A stretch of 64,000 nucleotides of DNA from Chenggangzhangella methanolivorans (GTDB lineage: Bacteria > Pseudomonadota > Alphaproteobacteria > Rhizobiales > Methylopilaceae): positions 2,505,501 through 2,569,500 of the forward strand of contig NZ_CP081869.1 in NCBI RefSeq assembly GCF_019797865.1. The letters run 5' to 3'. A program made the translations under genes and the position numbers. Every line of letters begins with the position of its first letter. Position 1 is the stretch's first letter. Positions 35,523 to 47,035 of this stretch are shown here, in pieces. The notes under the pieces were generated by a model. That model was not told where the DNA came from and searched no databases. It worked only from the letters and a program-made list of their open reading frames with translations.

Positions 35523-38500
35523 GGGTGGAAAACGAGCCGCCGCGAGGCGGCGCCGCACAAGACGACGATCGCCGATCTTTCAATCTTTCGGTGTGGGCGC
35601 TCGGTCACCGTTCGCTGATCTGGTACTTCATGCTTGTCTTCGTGATCGCCGGGCTGGTGTCCTACTACAGCCTGGGCCGGGCCGAAGACCCGGATTTCAC
35701 AATCAAGACCATGGTGATCCAGGCGACCTGGCCGGGCGCCACTGTCGAAGACACAATGACCCAGGTCTCCGAGCGGATCGAGAAGAAGCTCGAGGAGATC
35801 GACGCGCTCGATTACGTCAAGAGCATCAACGCGCCGGGCCGCACGACTCTCTATGTGTTTCTGAAGGACACGACGCCCGGGAAATCTGTGCAAGGTTACT
35901 GGGTCCGGATCCGGAATATCATTCAGGACATCAAGTCCGAGCTTCCGTCCGGTGTGCAGGGGCCTTTTTTCAACGATGACTTCGGCGACGTCTTTGGGAA
36001 CATCTACGCGTTCACGTCCGACGGGCTCTCCCAGCGCCAGTTGCGCGACCATGTCGAGGATGTTCGATCAAAAATCCTGACGCTGCGCGACGCCGGCAAG
36101 GTCGTGCTGGTCGGCGCGCAGAACGAGGTGATCTACCTCGAATTCTCGACCCGACAGGTCGCGGCGCTCGGCATCACGCAGAAGATGGTGACGGACGCCC
36201 TTCAGGGGCAGAACGCCATCACGCGTCGGGCGTCATTGAGGCCAAGGGCGAACGGGTCAGCGTTCGGGTCTCGGGTTCTTTCGCCTCCGAGGACAGCCTG
36301 AGGGCGATCAACCTCAGAATCAACGACCGCTTTTTCCGCCTTGGCGACGTCGCCACCATCACCCGCGGCTACCAGGATCCGCCGCAGGCGCTGTTTCGTT
36401 ACAAGGGCGAGCCCGCCATCGGCCTTGCTATCGGCATGAAGCCCGGCGCGAACCTCACGACGTTCGGCGAGCAGCTGACCGAAAAGATGCGCCAGATCGA
36501 GGGCGATCTGCCGATCGGGGTCGGGGTGCACAAAGTTTCGGACCAGCCCGAGCTCGTCGCCGACGCCGTCTGGGGCTTCGTCGAAGCGCTGATCGAAGCC
36601 GTGGTCATCGTCCTGATCGTCACTTTCATCAGCCTCGGGGTTCGCGCGGGGCTCGTGGTCGCGGTCACCATCCCGCTCGTTCTCGCGATCACGTTTCTTG
36701 CGATGAAACTCTTCGGCGTGTCGCTGCAGCGCATCTCGCTCGGCGCGCTGATCATTGCGCTTGGCCTGCTCGTCGACGACGCCATGATCGCTGTCGAGAT
36801 GATGATCGCGAGGCTCGAACTCGGCGACAAGCTCGAGAAGGCCGCGACCTACGTCTACTCCCACACGGCCTTTCCGATGCTGACAGGCACGCTCGTCACC
36901 ATCGTCAGCTTCTTTCCCGTCGCCTTTAACAATGGCGGCGCCGGCGAGTTCACCTTCACCCTGTTCGTGGTGATCGCGGCGGCGCTGATCGTGTCGTGGG
37001 TGGTGGCGGTGCTGTTCGTGCCGCTGCTGGGCGTCGCCATGCTGCCCAAGACTCTCAAGAAACACGCGGAGACGAAGGGCCGTTTCACCCGCTTGTTCGA
37101 ACGAATTCTGCGGCTGTCCGTGCGCTGGAAGTGGATCACGATCGCGGCGACGGTCGTGATCTTCGCGGGCGCGGTGTTTGGCATGCGCTTCGTCCAGCAG
37201 CAGTTCTTTCCGTCGTCGGAACGCGTCGAAATCATTGTCGACTGGACCGCGCCGCAGAACTCCTCGATCACGCAAACCCGCGCCGAGATGGACAGGTTCG
37301 AGAAGGTTCTCGCAGGCGACCCCGACATTGATCACTGGTCGTCCTATGTTGGCCAAGGCGCGCTTCGATTTCTGCTGTCCTTCGACGTCCAGCCGGCGAG
37401 CCCGAACTACGGGCAGATCGTCATCGTGACGAAGGGGCTCGAGGCGCGCGAGCGGGTAAGGACAAAGCTCACCGAGATTGCGCGGCGCGACTTCGTCGGG
37501 ACCGACGCTTTCGTTCATCTGCTTGACATTGGGCCACCGGTCGGCCGCGCCGTGCAGTTTCGCATCGGAGGGCCGGACATACAGAGCACGCGCGAGGCCG
37601 CGCAGAAATCGCGGGCGTGATGGGCGAGCACCCGGGCCTCGGGCCGGTCATCTATGACTGGAACGCCCTGGCCGTGTCGTGAAAGTCGACGTGCTTCAGG
37701 ACAAGGCCGCCCAACTCGGCGTCACCTCGGAATCGATCTCGACGGCGCTCAACGGGATCGTCGGCGGCTCGACCATCACGCAAGTGCGCGACTCGATCTA
37801 TCTGATCGACGTCATGGCGCGCGCACGCGACGTCGATCGCTCGTCGATCGAGGCGATGCAGAACCTACAGATCCGCACGGGGAACGGCCAGACAGTTCCG
37901 CTCGCGGCGATCTCCAACCTCTCGTATCAATCAGAGCAGCCGATCGTCTGGCGCCGGCAGCGGGTACCGACCATCACACTGAAGGCGAATGTGATCGGAG
38001 ACGTCCAGCCCGCCACCGTCGTGCAGCAACTCGCGCCGAAGCTCGATCCCGTCACCTCGCAGCTCTCGTCGGACTATCGCTTCGAAATCGGCGGCGCGGT
38101 GGAGGAAAGCGGCAAGGGTCAGGGGCCGATCATCGCAGTGGTCCCGGTGATGCTGCTGACCATGACCACGATCCTGATGTTCCAGCTGCAGAGTTTCGCC
38201 AGACTGTTCCTCGTGATGGTCGTAGCGCCGCTCGGCCATCGGCGTGGTGGCGGCGCTCGTGCCGAGCGGCGCGCCGCTCGGGTTCGTGGCGATCCTCGGC
38301 GTTCTGGCGCTCATCGGCATTTTGATCCGCAACTCGGTGATCCTGGTCATGCAGATCGAGGAGCTGCGACGCGAGGGCGTCGACGGCTGGACGGCCGTGA
38401 TCGAGGCCTCCGAACACCGGATGCGGCCGATTCTCTTAACGGCGGCCGCCGCGAGCCTCGCTCTGATCCCAATCGCTCGCCAGATCTTCTGGGGTCCGAT

Positions 38501-38675
38501 GGCGTTCGCTATGATGGGCGGTATCATCGCAGGCACGGTGCTGACGCTGCTGTTCCTGCCGGCGCTCTACGTCGCCTGGTTCCGGCTCAAGGAGCCGAAG
38601 CGCGGGAGGCTGAGGCTAAGTCGTGATGGCGGCCGCCGGGTCGCCGTGCCAGCTCGCGGTGTGAGTAGGCCATGA
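35519..38675 (+). CDS. RND-family efflux pump (four frame breaks)
   Basis: About 1050 residues once joined. Starts FNLSVWALGHRSLIWYFML; AEDPDF; porter domains; helix bundle with GLLVDDAMIAVEMM (RND proton relay Asp pair) and a second half with GFVAILGVLALIGILIRNSV. Breaks near 36228, 37610, 37665 and 38233 each shift one base. Belongs to the HAE1-like group with paired adaptors; no TolC gene follows here. Substrate unknown. Confidence 0.88.
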
Positions 38676-38800
38676 ACTTCAGCCTTCCTCCATCTGTTGC
38701 CCCGGACGCGGCCGGCGCCTTAACCGGAGCCCTAAGGCGCAGCCCTGTAAGGGATTGTCCACGACCGCCGAGGCTGGCAGTCCCTGACAGGGCGAAACGC

Positions 38801-38828
38801 AAAGAGCCCGGCTCAAGCCGGGCTCTTT
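38801..38828. terminator. Bidirectional intrinsic terminator
   Basis: AAAGAGCCCGGC and GCCGGGCTCTTT form a perfect 12-bp stem with a TCAA loop. T-rich ends on both strands. Lies between the convergent RND and MipA genes. Confidence 0.85.
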
Positions 38829-38873
38829 CGATGTCCGCCCTCCAGTCGACGGCGGGAGGGCGGAAGCCGCCGA

Positions 38874-39705
38874 TCAGAACTTGAAGCCGTCCCAGGCGAA
38901 GGAGTACCCGACGCCCAGTCCGACAGTGAAGGCGTTCCTGGTGCCTAGCGTCTTGGCGACTGGGCTCTTGCCGGCGTCGCCGGTGAGGCGGTCGTAGCGG
39001 CCGAAGGTGGTGACGCTCCAGGCGTCGGTGAGCTGGTACGTGGCAGAGGCCGCGGCGCCGACCGACTTCACGCCGCCGTCGGCCTTGTAGCTCGAGACGC
39101 CCGCGGGCCGCTTCGCGCCCGCTGACGCCAAAATAGGTATTGGTGAACTTGTTGTCGCCGAGTTCGAGGCGCGGTCCGATCAAGAACGTCAGACGGTCAT
39201 GGATGAAAATTCCGTCGGCGGCGAGCGTGCCGGAAAAGCCTTCGCTGCCCCACAGGCCGTATCGCGCTTCGCCGCGCAGACGGATGAACTCGCTAGGGTA
39301 GTATTCCAGGAATGCGCCCGGCTCGATGCCGTAATCGATGTCATCCATGCCGCGGAAGCGGCTCACCTTGCTCGAATCGCGCTCGGACCGGATGCGGGCG
39401 GTCGGGCCGAACTGGATGCTCGGCGTGTTGATGAGCGCAATGTCGATGCCGTCGTCCGGCGAGCCGATCTTATAGGGCTCGTCGGCGCGGCGGATGCTAA
39501 GCCCCGGCGCGCCGGAGAACGAGTACTCCTTCGAGCCCTCGAAACGCGGCTGGTAAAACCCAGTGCCCTTGATCGTCGCGACCCAGACGTCGATCGGGGC
39601 GACTGCGACGGCGGGCTCCTCGAGCGCCATGTCGGCGGCGTGCGCCTGCGCAGCGAACGCGACGACGGCGGCGGAAACAACGAGGGGCAAGCTGCGGCGC
39701 ATCAC
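38874..39705 (-). CDS. MipA/OmpV-family outer-membrane protein (one frame break)
   Basis: Signal peptide to AHAAD; GTGFYQPRFEGSKEYSF and beta-strand-rich sequence through RLRGEARYGLWGSEGFSG. Near 39130 the frame changes and continues GVKSVGAAASATYQLTDAWSV to a C-terminal GYSFAWDGFKF, the aromatic end of outer-membrane barrels. MipA proteins scaffold murein synthesis or respond to antibiotics and metals. Confidence 0.85.
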
Positions 39706-40206
39706 ATGTTCCTGTCTGTTGAACGGGCCCGACCCGATTTTGAGGCATTATCTAGACCCACATAGTTCGCCGAAGGATCAAAAAGGGTCTGGCTGCGTCG
39801 AGATTCCTGCGCCGTTGCATTTGGGCGACGGTATCCGGGCGCCGTTCCTTGTGGCTGTGGACGGTGCTGAACTGGAGGTGTGCTGATGCGGGAAGTTTGT
39901 CGGCAACGTCTCCCTCAAGTGGTTGATTTGACTCAGCCACGACAGGATTGGCGCATATGGTTTGACGGCGCGGAAGCGCGGTCTTTTCCGGCAAGAATTG
40001 GCGCGTCACTAAGTCTTGCTCGCCGCCATTCAGAATGAAGTGGTCCGTGGGAAGACGACAGCCTGATTCAGCATGCTCTCACACATGCGTCAGGCTAACT
40101 CCAGGTGGCAAGCCTTGGTCTGGTATGGTGCCGCATCCGCGCTTAGCCGGTCGGCACACGTGAGCGAAAAGTGTGAGTTACGCGAGCATGCAGGCCGAAC
40201 TGGGAG
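39706..40206. other. Intergenic region
   Basis: No gene supported; short frames on both strands only. Confidence 0.4.
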
Positions 40207-40713
40207 ATGACCGTTCCCAGTTTGAGAACGAAGTCCTCGCGGGCGAGCGCTCAGGCCGACGTCACGGCGCTGATCGATTGGACGAAGGGCCTGGCCGGCG
40301 ACTGCATGCGACTGTCGGAGGCACTCTGCGACCCCGCACTTGACTCCGCCCGCGCGCTCGGCGCTCGGGCGGTCGAGGCAAGGCGCGCCGCAAGCCTTCG
40401 GGCCGCTGATCTGTTTTCCGATCAGCCGCTCGAGGGCGTCGGCGAGGACACCTGGCGGCGGCTTTGGGCGGCCGCGCGCGAATATTCGGAGGTCGACGTC
40501 GCCACGGCGGCCGCGGAGGCCCCCGCGATCGATCGCTTCACCGCGACGGACTGGCCGACGCGACGTGAGCAGATCGCGTCACGCGATGCGGACCTCGCCG
40601 TGCAGATCGACGCCCTGGCGACGTCCGTTACGGCGCGACGCGCCGCGCTTCTGGCTGTCCTAGCCGATCCGACGGCGTGTGCGCCAGCGCCGATCGCAGC
40701 GGCGCCGCGCTGA
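40207..40713 (+). CDS. Hypothetical protein, possibly truncated
   Basis: 168 residues, Ala-rich and helical. A segment DTWRRLWAAAREYSE recalls a motif in large AAA ATPases of restriction-like loci, but the cysteine motif that usually follows is absent, so this could be a remnant. The downstream frame (to 40985) runs against the better-supported toxin gene on the other strand. Confidence 0.35.
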   Translation: MTVPSLRTKSSRASAQADVTALIDWTKGLAGDCMRLSEALCDPALDSARALGARAVEARRAASLRAADLFSDQPLEGVGEDTWRRLWAAAREYSEVDVATAAAEAPAIDRFTATDWPTRREQIASRDADLAVQIDALATSVTARRAALLAVLADPTACAPAPIAAAPR

Positions 40714-40808
40714 CGAGCTCGAACGCCGGGAGAGCGGCGCGGCGCGAGGCGCTACGGATCCGCGTCTCTGAAGCTGGTGCGCCGCTTCCCGCCGACATGA
40801 AGAAGATG

Positions 40809-41219
40809 CTATCGCTTTACGCCAATCTGTCGCTGCAGACGGAGGGCCTCGCGAAATCCTTGGGCAATTCGCTTCTTCAAGCCAGGAGCCGCTATACCGA
40901 AATCGAACCTCTCCGTTCCCGGCACAAGGCTGAGATCAGCGTTTGGCCAGATATCGGCATTGAACTCCGATACGACGACCCATGACGAATATTCGGGGTC
41001 GAGGCCGCATCCTCTTTTGTCGTCGGCGGTAAGCTCGACAGTAATTGCATCCGCATCTGGTCGGGTCGTGGTTATCGGCAGAACGATAACATCGCCCGGC
41101 TCCAGCTTCTCACCGTTGGCAACAATTAGGCCTGTTTCGCCGCCTTCAGCGACACGGGCGATGATGCACGCAGGGCGATCCTTTACTGGATCTATTTTCT
41201 CCTGAAGGTAATCCTTCAG
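40809..41219 (-). CDS. PemK-like toxin, start codon CTG or lost
   Basis: 136 residues: LKDYLQEKIDPVKDRPACIIARV, VIVLPITTTRPDADAITVEL, DDKRGCGLDPEYSSWVVVSEFNADIWPN, VPGTERFDFGIAAPGLKKRI. This is the layout of PemK/MazF-fold plasmid-maintenance toxins seen in alphaproteobacteria. No ATG/GTG/TTG lies near the start; CTG 41219 overlaps the antitoxin stop exactly as ATGA would, so either CTG is used or one base changed. Overlaps a + strand frame that I consider a shadow. Confidence 0.6.
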   Translation of the reverse strand: MKDYLQEKIDPVKDRPACIIARVAEGGETGLIVANGEKLEPGDVIVLPITTTRPDADAITVELTADDKRGCGLDPEYSSWVVVSEFNADIWPNADLSLVPGTERFDFGIAAPGLKKRIAQGFREALRLQRQIGVKR

Positions 41220-41539
41220 CTAAACGTGGCCATAGCGGAAAACCAGGCCTGCAACTGGATCAGGAACGCGGGCCATAAGTCGACGAGCTCTCCATTTCTG
41301 GAGTTTTCGGCGTCAACATCGGCCTCCGCGAGGGCTTCGATCTGGTCGATGACAGAACCAGTCAGCTCGCCTGCGGCTCCGACCACACGGCGCCTGCCCC
41401 GAAGGCGGTCGTACTCCTGCATCGACATCAAGACCAACCTCGGACGGTCGTGATAAGTGATGATCACCGGCTCTGACATTGCCGCTTCCTGGAGAACCGA
41501 AGCCTGCTTTTGCATGTCCTGCACTCTGAACGCCTGCAT
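41216..41539 (-). CDS. Phd/YefM-family antitoxin
   Basis: 107 residues from ATG 41539 with GGAGG 5 nt upstream. N-terminal Phd fold: FRVQDMQKQASVLQEAAMSEPVIITYHDRPRLVLMSMQEYDRL. The C-terminal tail would wrap the toxin encoded immediately downstream. A short AT-rich stretch (TTATGTAAATAATATAA at 41557-41573) marks the promoter region. Confidence 0.8.
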   Translation of the reverse strand: MQAFRVQDMQKQASVLQEAAMSEPVIITYHDRPRLVLMSMQEYDRLRGRRRVVGAAGELTGSVIDQIEALAEADVDAENSRNGELVDLWPAFLIQLQAWFSAMATFS

Positions 41540-42016
41540 GGTAGCCTCCCTATAATTATGTAAATAATATAATTTAAGCACCGCAAGTGCAAGCGTTGAA
41601 GAGCGGATGGTAGGCGCAATCTGTCGACAACCATCGCACTTCCGTGCCGTCACACCATGTGCAGCGACGAAATCGAGGTCTATCTAGATCTACGGTTTGG
41701 CCGAAAAATCGCCGACAAACTTCCCGCATCAGCACAGAGCCTGGAGGGTCAGCCCGCGCCAGCCGAGAAACACGGCTAGACACCGCCAAAGGCGCGAGGC
41801 TGACAGCCTATTAGCAGAAACGCGCTCTAGTTTCCTGCGGAACCGAAGGACTTGCGTAAAAGGCTTTCTAGGCTGGTCTTGATTAAGACCGACGACCGAG
41901 GCCATAGCCTGACGGCGGAGGGCCGATTTAAGATCGCCCTCCGAAGGCCGGTCTAGTTCGCCGAGCCAGACAAGTTGTCCTGGTACAGCGCCCGTTGACC
42001 TTCGATCGTCGCAAAG
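41540..42016. other. Intergenic region
   Basis: Holds the antitoxin promoter and otherwise no supportable gene. Confidence 0.4.
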
Positions 42017-42380
42017 TTGTGGCGCATCCAGAGCCTTGGAAGCGAGCGCGGGCCGACGCTGCAGGCGTTGGCGCGCCGCCTCGACCTCGGCGTCTCGGCG
42101 TTGACCCACGCCTTGCGGCCGCTTGTTTGGGACGGCCTCGTCGAGCTGCGCGGACGCGCGCGACAAGCGATCGAAGCACGCCGCGCTCACCACCGCGGGC
42201 CGCGACAAGCTCGGTCACGGCATCGCCCTGTGGGTCGATGCGAACGCCCGGGTCGAGCGCCTGCTCGGCGCGCCCGCCGCGGCGACGCTGCGCGCGATCG
42301 CCGAAGAGGTCGCGTCCGACGACTTCGCGGCCGCGTTCAAAGGCCGATCGGAACGCGGCGGAGACTGGAAGGCCCCCTGA
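42017..42380 (+). pseudogene. MarR-family regulator remnant
   Basis: The visible part is the DNA-binding half: GPTLQALARRLDLGVSALTHAL then RPLVWDGLVEL in one frame, ADARDKRSKHAALTTAGRDKL in the next (break near 42150), ending in WKAP. The first helix bundle is missing or scrambled. May be a sequencing-damaged gene or a relic. Confidence 0.65.
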
Positions 42381-42594
42381 TCCGTTCTGACGAACCGATG
42401 CGAAGATGTTGCATCGCGGCGTATGATCTTGTCGATCCGCTCGCGCGCAGGCATGGTGGCGCTCTTCGACGGACCCGGCCTTGCCCGGGTGGCTCATCCC
42501 GGCGCCTATCCCCGGGCTACATCACGCGCCCGAGAGCCAAAGCCTCACGCCGCATCGCGGCGCGGGCGCGCTCCCTTCGATCCGGAACCTCATA

Positions 42595-44073
42595 ATGACC
42601 GCACTTGAAAGAGTGCGACGCGACTGGCTTGGCAACGTCCGTGCGGACGTGCTGGCCGGAATCGTGGTCGCGCTCGCCCTAATCCCCGAAGCCATCGCCT
42701 TTTCCATCATCGCCGGCGTCGACCCGAAGGTCGGCCTCTACGCGTCCTTCTCCATCGCCTGCCTGATCGCCTTCGTCGGCGGCCGGCCCGGCATGATCTC
42801 GGCCGCAACCGCCGCGACCGCCGTGCTCATGATCACGCTCGTGCGCGAGCACGGCCTGCAATATCTGCTCGCTGCGACTGTGCTCGCCGGGATCCTTCAG
42901 GTCCTCGCCGGGCTCCTGCGGCTCGGCGTGCTGATGCGCTTCGTCTCGCGATCGGTGATGACGGGGTTCGTGAACGCGCTCGCGATCCTGATCTTCATGG
43001 CCCAGCTCCCTGAGCTGACGAACGTGCCGTGGCTGACCTACGTGATGGTCGCGGCGGGACTCGCGATCATCTACCTGCTGCCACGCCTTACGACCGCCGT
43101 GCCGTCGCCGCTCGTCTGCATCCTCGCTCTGACCGCGGTCTCGCTGGTGTTCGGCCTCGACCTGCGCACGGTTGGCGACATGGGCGAGCTGCCCTCGACG
43201 CTGCCCATGTTCCTGCTGCCGGACGTGCCGCTCACGCTTGAGACCCTACGGATCATCCTGCCCTATTCGGTGGCGGTAGCGGCCGTCGGACTGCTCGAAA
43301 GCCTGATGACGGCCTCGATCGTCGACCAGATGACCGACACGCGCAGCGACAAGAACCGCGAGTGTGTCGGCCAGGGGATCGCCAACTTCGTCACGGGCTT
43401 CTTCGGCGGGATGGCCGGCTGCGCGATGATCGGCCAATCGGTGATCAACGTGAAGTCCGGCGGGCGCGGGCGGCTCTCAACCTTCGTGGCGGGCGCCTTC
43501 CTGCTGTTCCTCATCGTGGTCCTGAGCGACTGGGTTCGGATCATCCCGATGCCCGCTTTGGTCGCCGTCATGATCATGGTCTCGGTCGGCACCTTCAGTT
43601 GGTCGTCGATCGGAAATCTGCGCACCCATCCCTGGCAGTCGAGCGTCGTGATGCTGGCGACGACCGTCGCGACCATTGGGACCCACAACCTCGCCATCGG
43701 CGTGCTCGGGGCGTCGCGCTGTCGGCGGCGTTCTTCGCCTGGAAGGTGTCGCACTCCTTCACCGTCCGCCCGATTTCATCGGAGGACGGGACCGAGCAGG
43801 CCTACGAGGTTGAGGGACAGGTGTTCTTCGGCTCGGCCGGCGCCTTCGTCGACGCCTTCGATTTCGTGCCTGACGTTAAGCGCGTGCGCATTGACGTGAC
43901 GCGCGCCCATGTCTGGGACCTGACCGGGGTGGCCGCGCTCGGTGGTGATGAAGTTCCGCCGCCTCGGTGCCGAGGTCGAGGTCGCCGGCCTCAACCAGGC
44001 GAGCGCCACCATCGTCGACAGGCTCGGGGTTCACGACAAGCCGGGCGCTGTGGATCCGCTCGCGGTCCACTGA
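42595..44073 (+). CDS. SulP-family anion transporter with STAS domain (two frame breaks)
   Basis: Starts [24 protein letters not shown], the SulP signature region, with about eleven helices ([22 protein letters not shown] in the middle) and a C-terminal STAS domain ([10 protein letters not shown]). Breaks near 43713 and 43945. Carries sulfate, bicarbonate or similar anions. Upstream there is no operon partner. Confidence 0.88.
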
Positions 44074-44091
44074 CGGCGGGCGGAGGCGCCC

Positions 44092-44534
44092 TCAGGCGAC
44101 GCGTGCGGCCGGAACCCGTTCCGGCTGCGCGAACCGCAGGATCAGCCAGCCGATCAGGCCAGCGGTCAACGACCCCAGCAGGATGCCGACCTTCACCTCA
44201 TTCTGGAGTTCGACGTTGTCCGCGAAGGCCAACAGGCCGATGAAGAGGCTCATCGTGAAGCCGATGCCGCAGAGCATCGACACGCCAAGGAGCTGCGGCC
44301 AACTCGCCCGCGTGGGCAGGTCGGCGAATCCGAGGCGTATGACGAGCGCGGCGCTCCCGAACACGCCGACCAGCTTGCCGAGCAGCAGCCCGAGCGCGAC
44401 GCCGAGCGTCAGGCGGTCGGTCAGCGCGTCCGCGGTCATGCCCGCGAACGACACGCCAGCGTTGGCGAAGCCGAATATCGGGATCACCACGAACGGCACG
44501 AAGCCATGCAGCGCGTGCTCGAGCCGGTGAAGTG
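44092..44534 (-). pseudogene. nhaA: Na+/H+ antiporter NhaA, C-terminal fragment
   Basis: Keeps the last five helices ([48 protein letters not shown]). The upstream two thirds are missing: the coding sequence stops exactly at the IS21 left end (44535), and the other side of the element holds an unrelated gene. Confidence 0.85.
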
Positions 44535-44688
44535 TGTCAATCGGCACTGAACTTTGACCCTCTATCGGCGTCCAATGTTGACCCCCTGAAGCTGGGTGAG
44601 CGGTGTCGATCCCGCCGGCGCGGAGCTGGTCGGGGTTGCGCAGCGTCGGCGGGATCGACGTCCAGTGGGCTGGGGTCTGGGACGGAGC

Positions 44689-45421
44689 TCAGGCGCGGTT
44701 CTTGAAGCGCCAGCTTTCGTTGCCGGTCTCGACGATGTCGCAGTGGTGGGTGAGCCGGTCGAGCAGCGCGGTGGTCATCTTGGCGTCGCCGAACACGCTC
44801 GGCCATTCCCCGAAGGCGAGGTTGGTGGTGACGATGATCGAGGTCTGCTCGTAAAGGCGGCTGATCAGGTGGAACAGGAGCTGTCCGCCGGACTGCGCGA
44901 ACGGCAGGTAGCCAAGCTCGTCGAGGACCACGAAGTCCAGGCGGCTCATGTAGTCGGCCATGCGGCCCTGACGGGATGAGCGGCCTTCCGCCTCGAGCTT
45001 GTTGACGAGGTCGACCACGTTGAAGAACCGGCCGCGGGCGCCGTCGCGGATGCAGGCCCGGGCGATCGCGATCGCGAGGTGGGTCTTCGCCGGTCCCGGT
45101 TCCGCCGACCAGGACGACGTTGCGCTGGTGAGCCAGGAACTCGCCGCTGGCGAGGTCGCGGATCAGCGTCTCGTTGATCGGCGTGCCGTCGAAGGAGAAG
45201 TCCTCGACGTCGCGAGCGAGCGGCAGCTTGGCGATGGTGATCTGGTACTTGATCGACCGCGCCTGCTTTTCGCTGATCTCTGCGGTGAGCAGGTCGCCGA
45301 CGATGCGTTGAGGCTCGTGCTGGCGCTTCACGGCGGTCGTGATGATCTCGTCGAAGGCGGCCTTCATGCCGTAGAGCTTGAGCTCGCCCATGGTGGTCAG
45401 TATCGCGGAACGCTCCATCAC
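44689..45421 (-). CDS. istB: IS21 helper ATPase IstB (one frame break)
   Basis: N-terminal IstB domain ([18 protein letters not shown]), [11 protein letters not shown] then break near 45093 at the Walker A, continuing [12 protein letters not shown], Walker [15 protein letters not shown] and sensor [16 protein letters not shown]+ regulator that delivers IstA to target DNA. Overlaps the istA stop as ATGA. Confidence 0.9.
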
Positions 45422-46910
45422 ACAGCTCTCCTGAGGGTGTCGTATCGGGCGCAGTCGGCGGTGGGCTCGACGGCGAGCCGCAACGCTTCGGGCGTCATGA
45501 TCGTGACCGGCGGCGCGGGGTCCCGGCGCCGGGCGAGGATGTTCAGCACGACGTCGGCCGAGCAGACGCCCTCACGCAGCGTCTCGGCGCAGGCGGCCTC
45601 GACCGCGGATAAGCCGTCGCTCAGCACCGCGGCCAGGATTGCGACCATCTGACGGTCGCCGTCTTCAACGGTCGCGAGCTTGCGTCGAACCTTCTCGAGC
45701 CCGGCCGGCAGCACCCAGTCCTTGAACGGCGCTCCGTTCCTGAGCGCGCCGGGCTTCCGCGCCAGCACGGGCACGTAGTGCCAGGGATCGAACACGGTCT
45801 GGCCGCGGCCGAAGCAGCGCGGGTGGTCGCCGACGATCCGGCCGTCCTGGCGTAGTTCGATCCGGTCAGCGTAGGCGCGGATCTCCACCGGACGGCCGAT
45901 CGCGCTCGCGGCGACCGAGTACTTGTTGTTGTCGAAGCGGACCAGGCAGGTCTTGGACACCGACGCCGGCACGGCGTGGAAGCCGTCGAACCGCCCGGCA
46001 TAGGGAACGAAGCTCGGGCGCTCCGCCTCGAACGCCTCCCACACGGTCTGGTCCGCGAACTCGGGATGACGGTGCGCCTTGGCGTACGAGATCGCCTGAT
46101 CGAGCAGCCAGGCGTTCAGCTCCTCATAGCTCTGCGCCCGGACACGGGGCGTGAAGAACCGCTCGCGCACCAGCCCGACCTGGTTCTCGACCTGACCCTT
46201 CTCCCAGCCCGACGCCGGCGTGCAGGCCACGGGGTCGATCAGATAGTGGCTGCACATCTGCAGGAAGCGTCGATTGTAGGCGCGAGCGCGACCGACCAGG
46301 ATCGTCTCCACCGCGGTCTTCATGTTGTCGTAGATCCCGCGCGTGCAGGTTCCCTTGAAGAAGGCGAACGCCCGGTCATGGGCGTCGAACACCATCTCCT
46401 GGCTCTCGCGCGGATAGGCCCGCACGAACATCATCCGTGAATGACAGAGCCGGACGTGCGCGACCTTCACGGTCGTGGTCACGCCGTTGATCAGGACGAT
46501 CTCGTGGCTCCAGTCGAACTGGTAGGCCTCGCCCGGATCGAAGCTCAACGGCACGAACGCCGCTGATGACGACGACCGCTCACGCTGCCGACCGCGAGCG
46601 TAGCGCCGGACCGCGTCGTAGCCGCCCTCGTAGCCCAGCGCCCGCAACGCCTCGAAGATCCGGATCAGCGTCAGCCGCTCGCGCGCCGCCCGTCCCTCGT
46701 TCTCCATCAGCAGCCGAGGTCGTCACGCCAGGGCCCGAGCTTCGGAAGCGGCTGCACTTCGCGCTCGTATTCGAACGCCGTGGCGCCCGACCGCAGCACC
46801 TTCCGCACCGTGTTCCGCGACACGTGCAGCTCGCGCACGATCTCCTTGATCGTCTTGCCGCGCACAAAATGCTCGCGGCGGATCCGCGCGATCGTGTCCA
46901 CGCACTTCAT
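45418..46910 (-). CDS. istA: IS21 transposase IstA (one frame break)
   Basis: N-terminal HTH (RGKTIKEIVRELHVSRNTVRK), break near 46725, then the integrase core: YQFDWSHE (Asp), YDNMKTAV (Asp), WEKGQVENQVG (Glu), and the C-terminal RFDNNKYSV domain. Without the base error it is a complete enzyme. Confidence 0.9.
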
Positions 46911-47035
46911 CCCCCAACCGCCTGTCCTCGACAAAGACAGGCAGCATGCGCAACGCGCGCCTCAGGGGGTCAAAATTGGACGCCGATCCCCCAACCTAGG
47001 GGGTCAAAATTCCACGCCGGATCACACGCCAGACT

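Larger units (their letters stand above)
44535..47026 (-). mobile_element. IS21-family insertion sequence
   Basis: Left end TGTCAATCGGCACTGAACTT, right end complement of TGTGATCCGGCGTGGAATTT; both continue into TTGACCC. A second TTTTGACCCCC copy lies just inside each end, as usual in IS21. Carries istA and istB. The bases outside the two ends differ (AGTG versus CGCC), so no target duplication is left. Confidence 0.85.

Noticed and set aside
36202..37518. 438-codon - strand frame
   Set aside because: Antisense to the RND pump; charged low-complexity sequence only.
40677..40985. + strand frame that could extend the hypothetical gene at 40207
   Set aside because: It overlaps the PemK-like frame on the other strand, which has family motifs and an antitoxin next to it.
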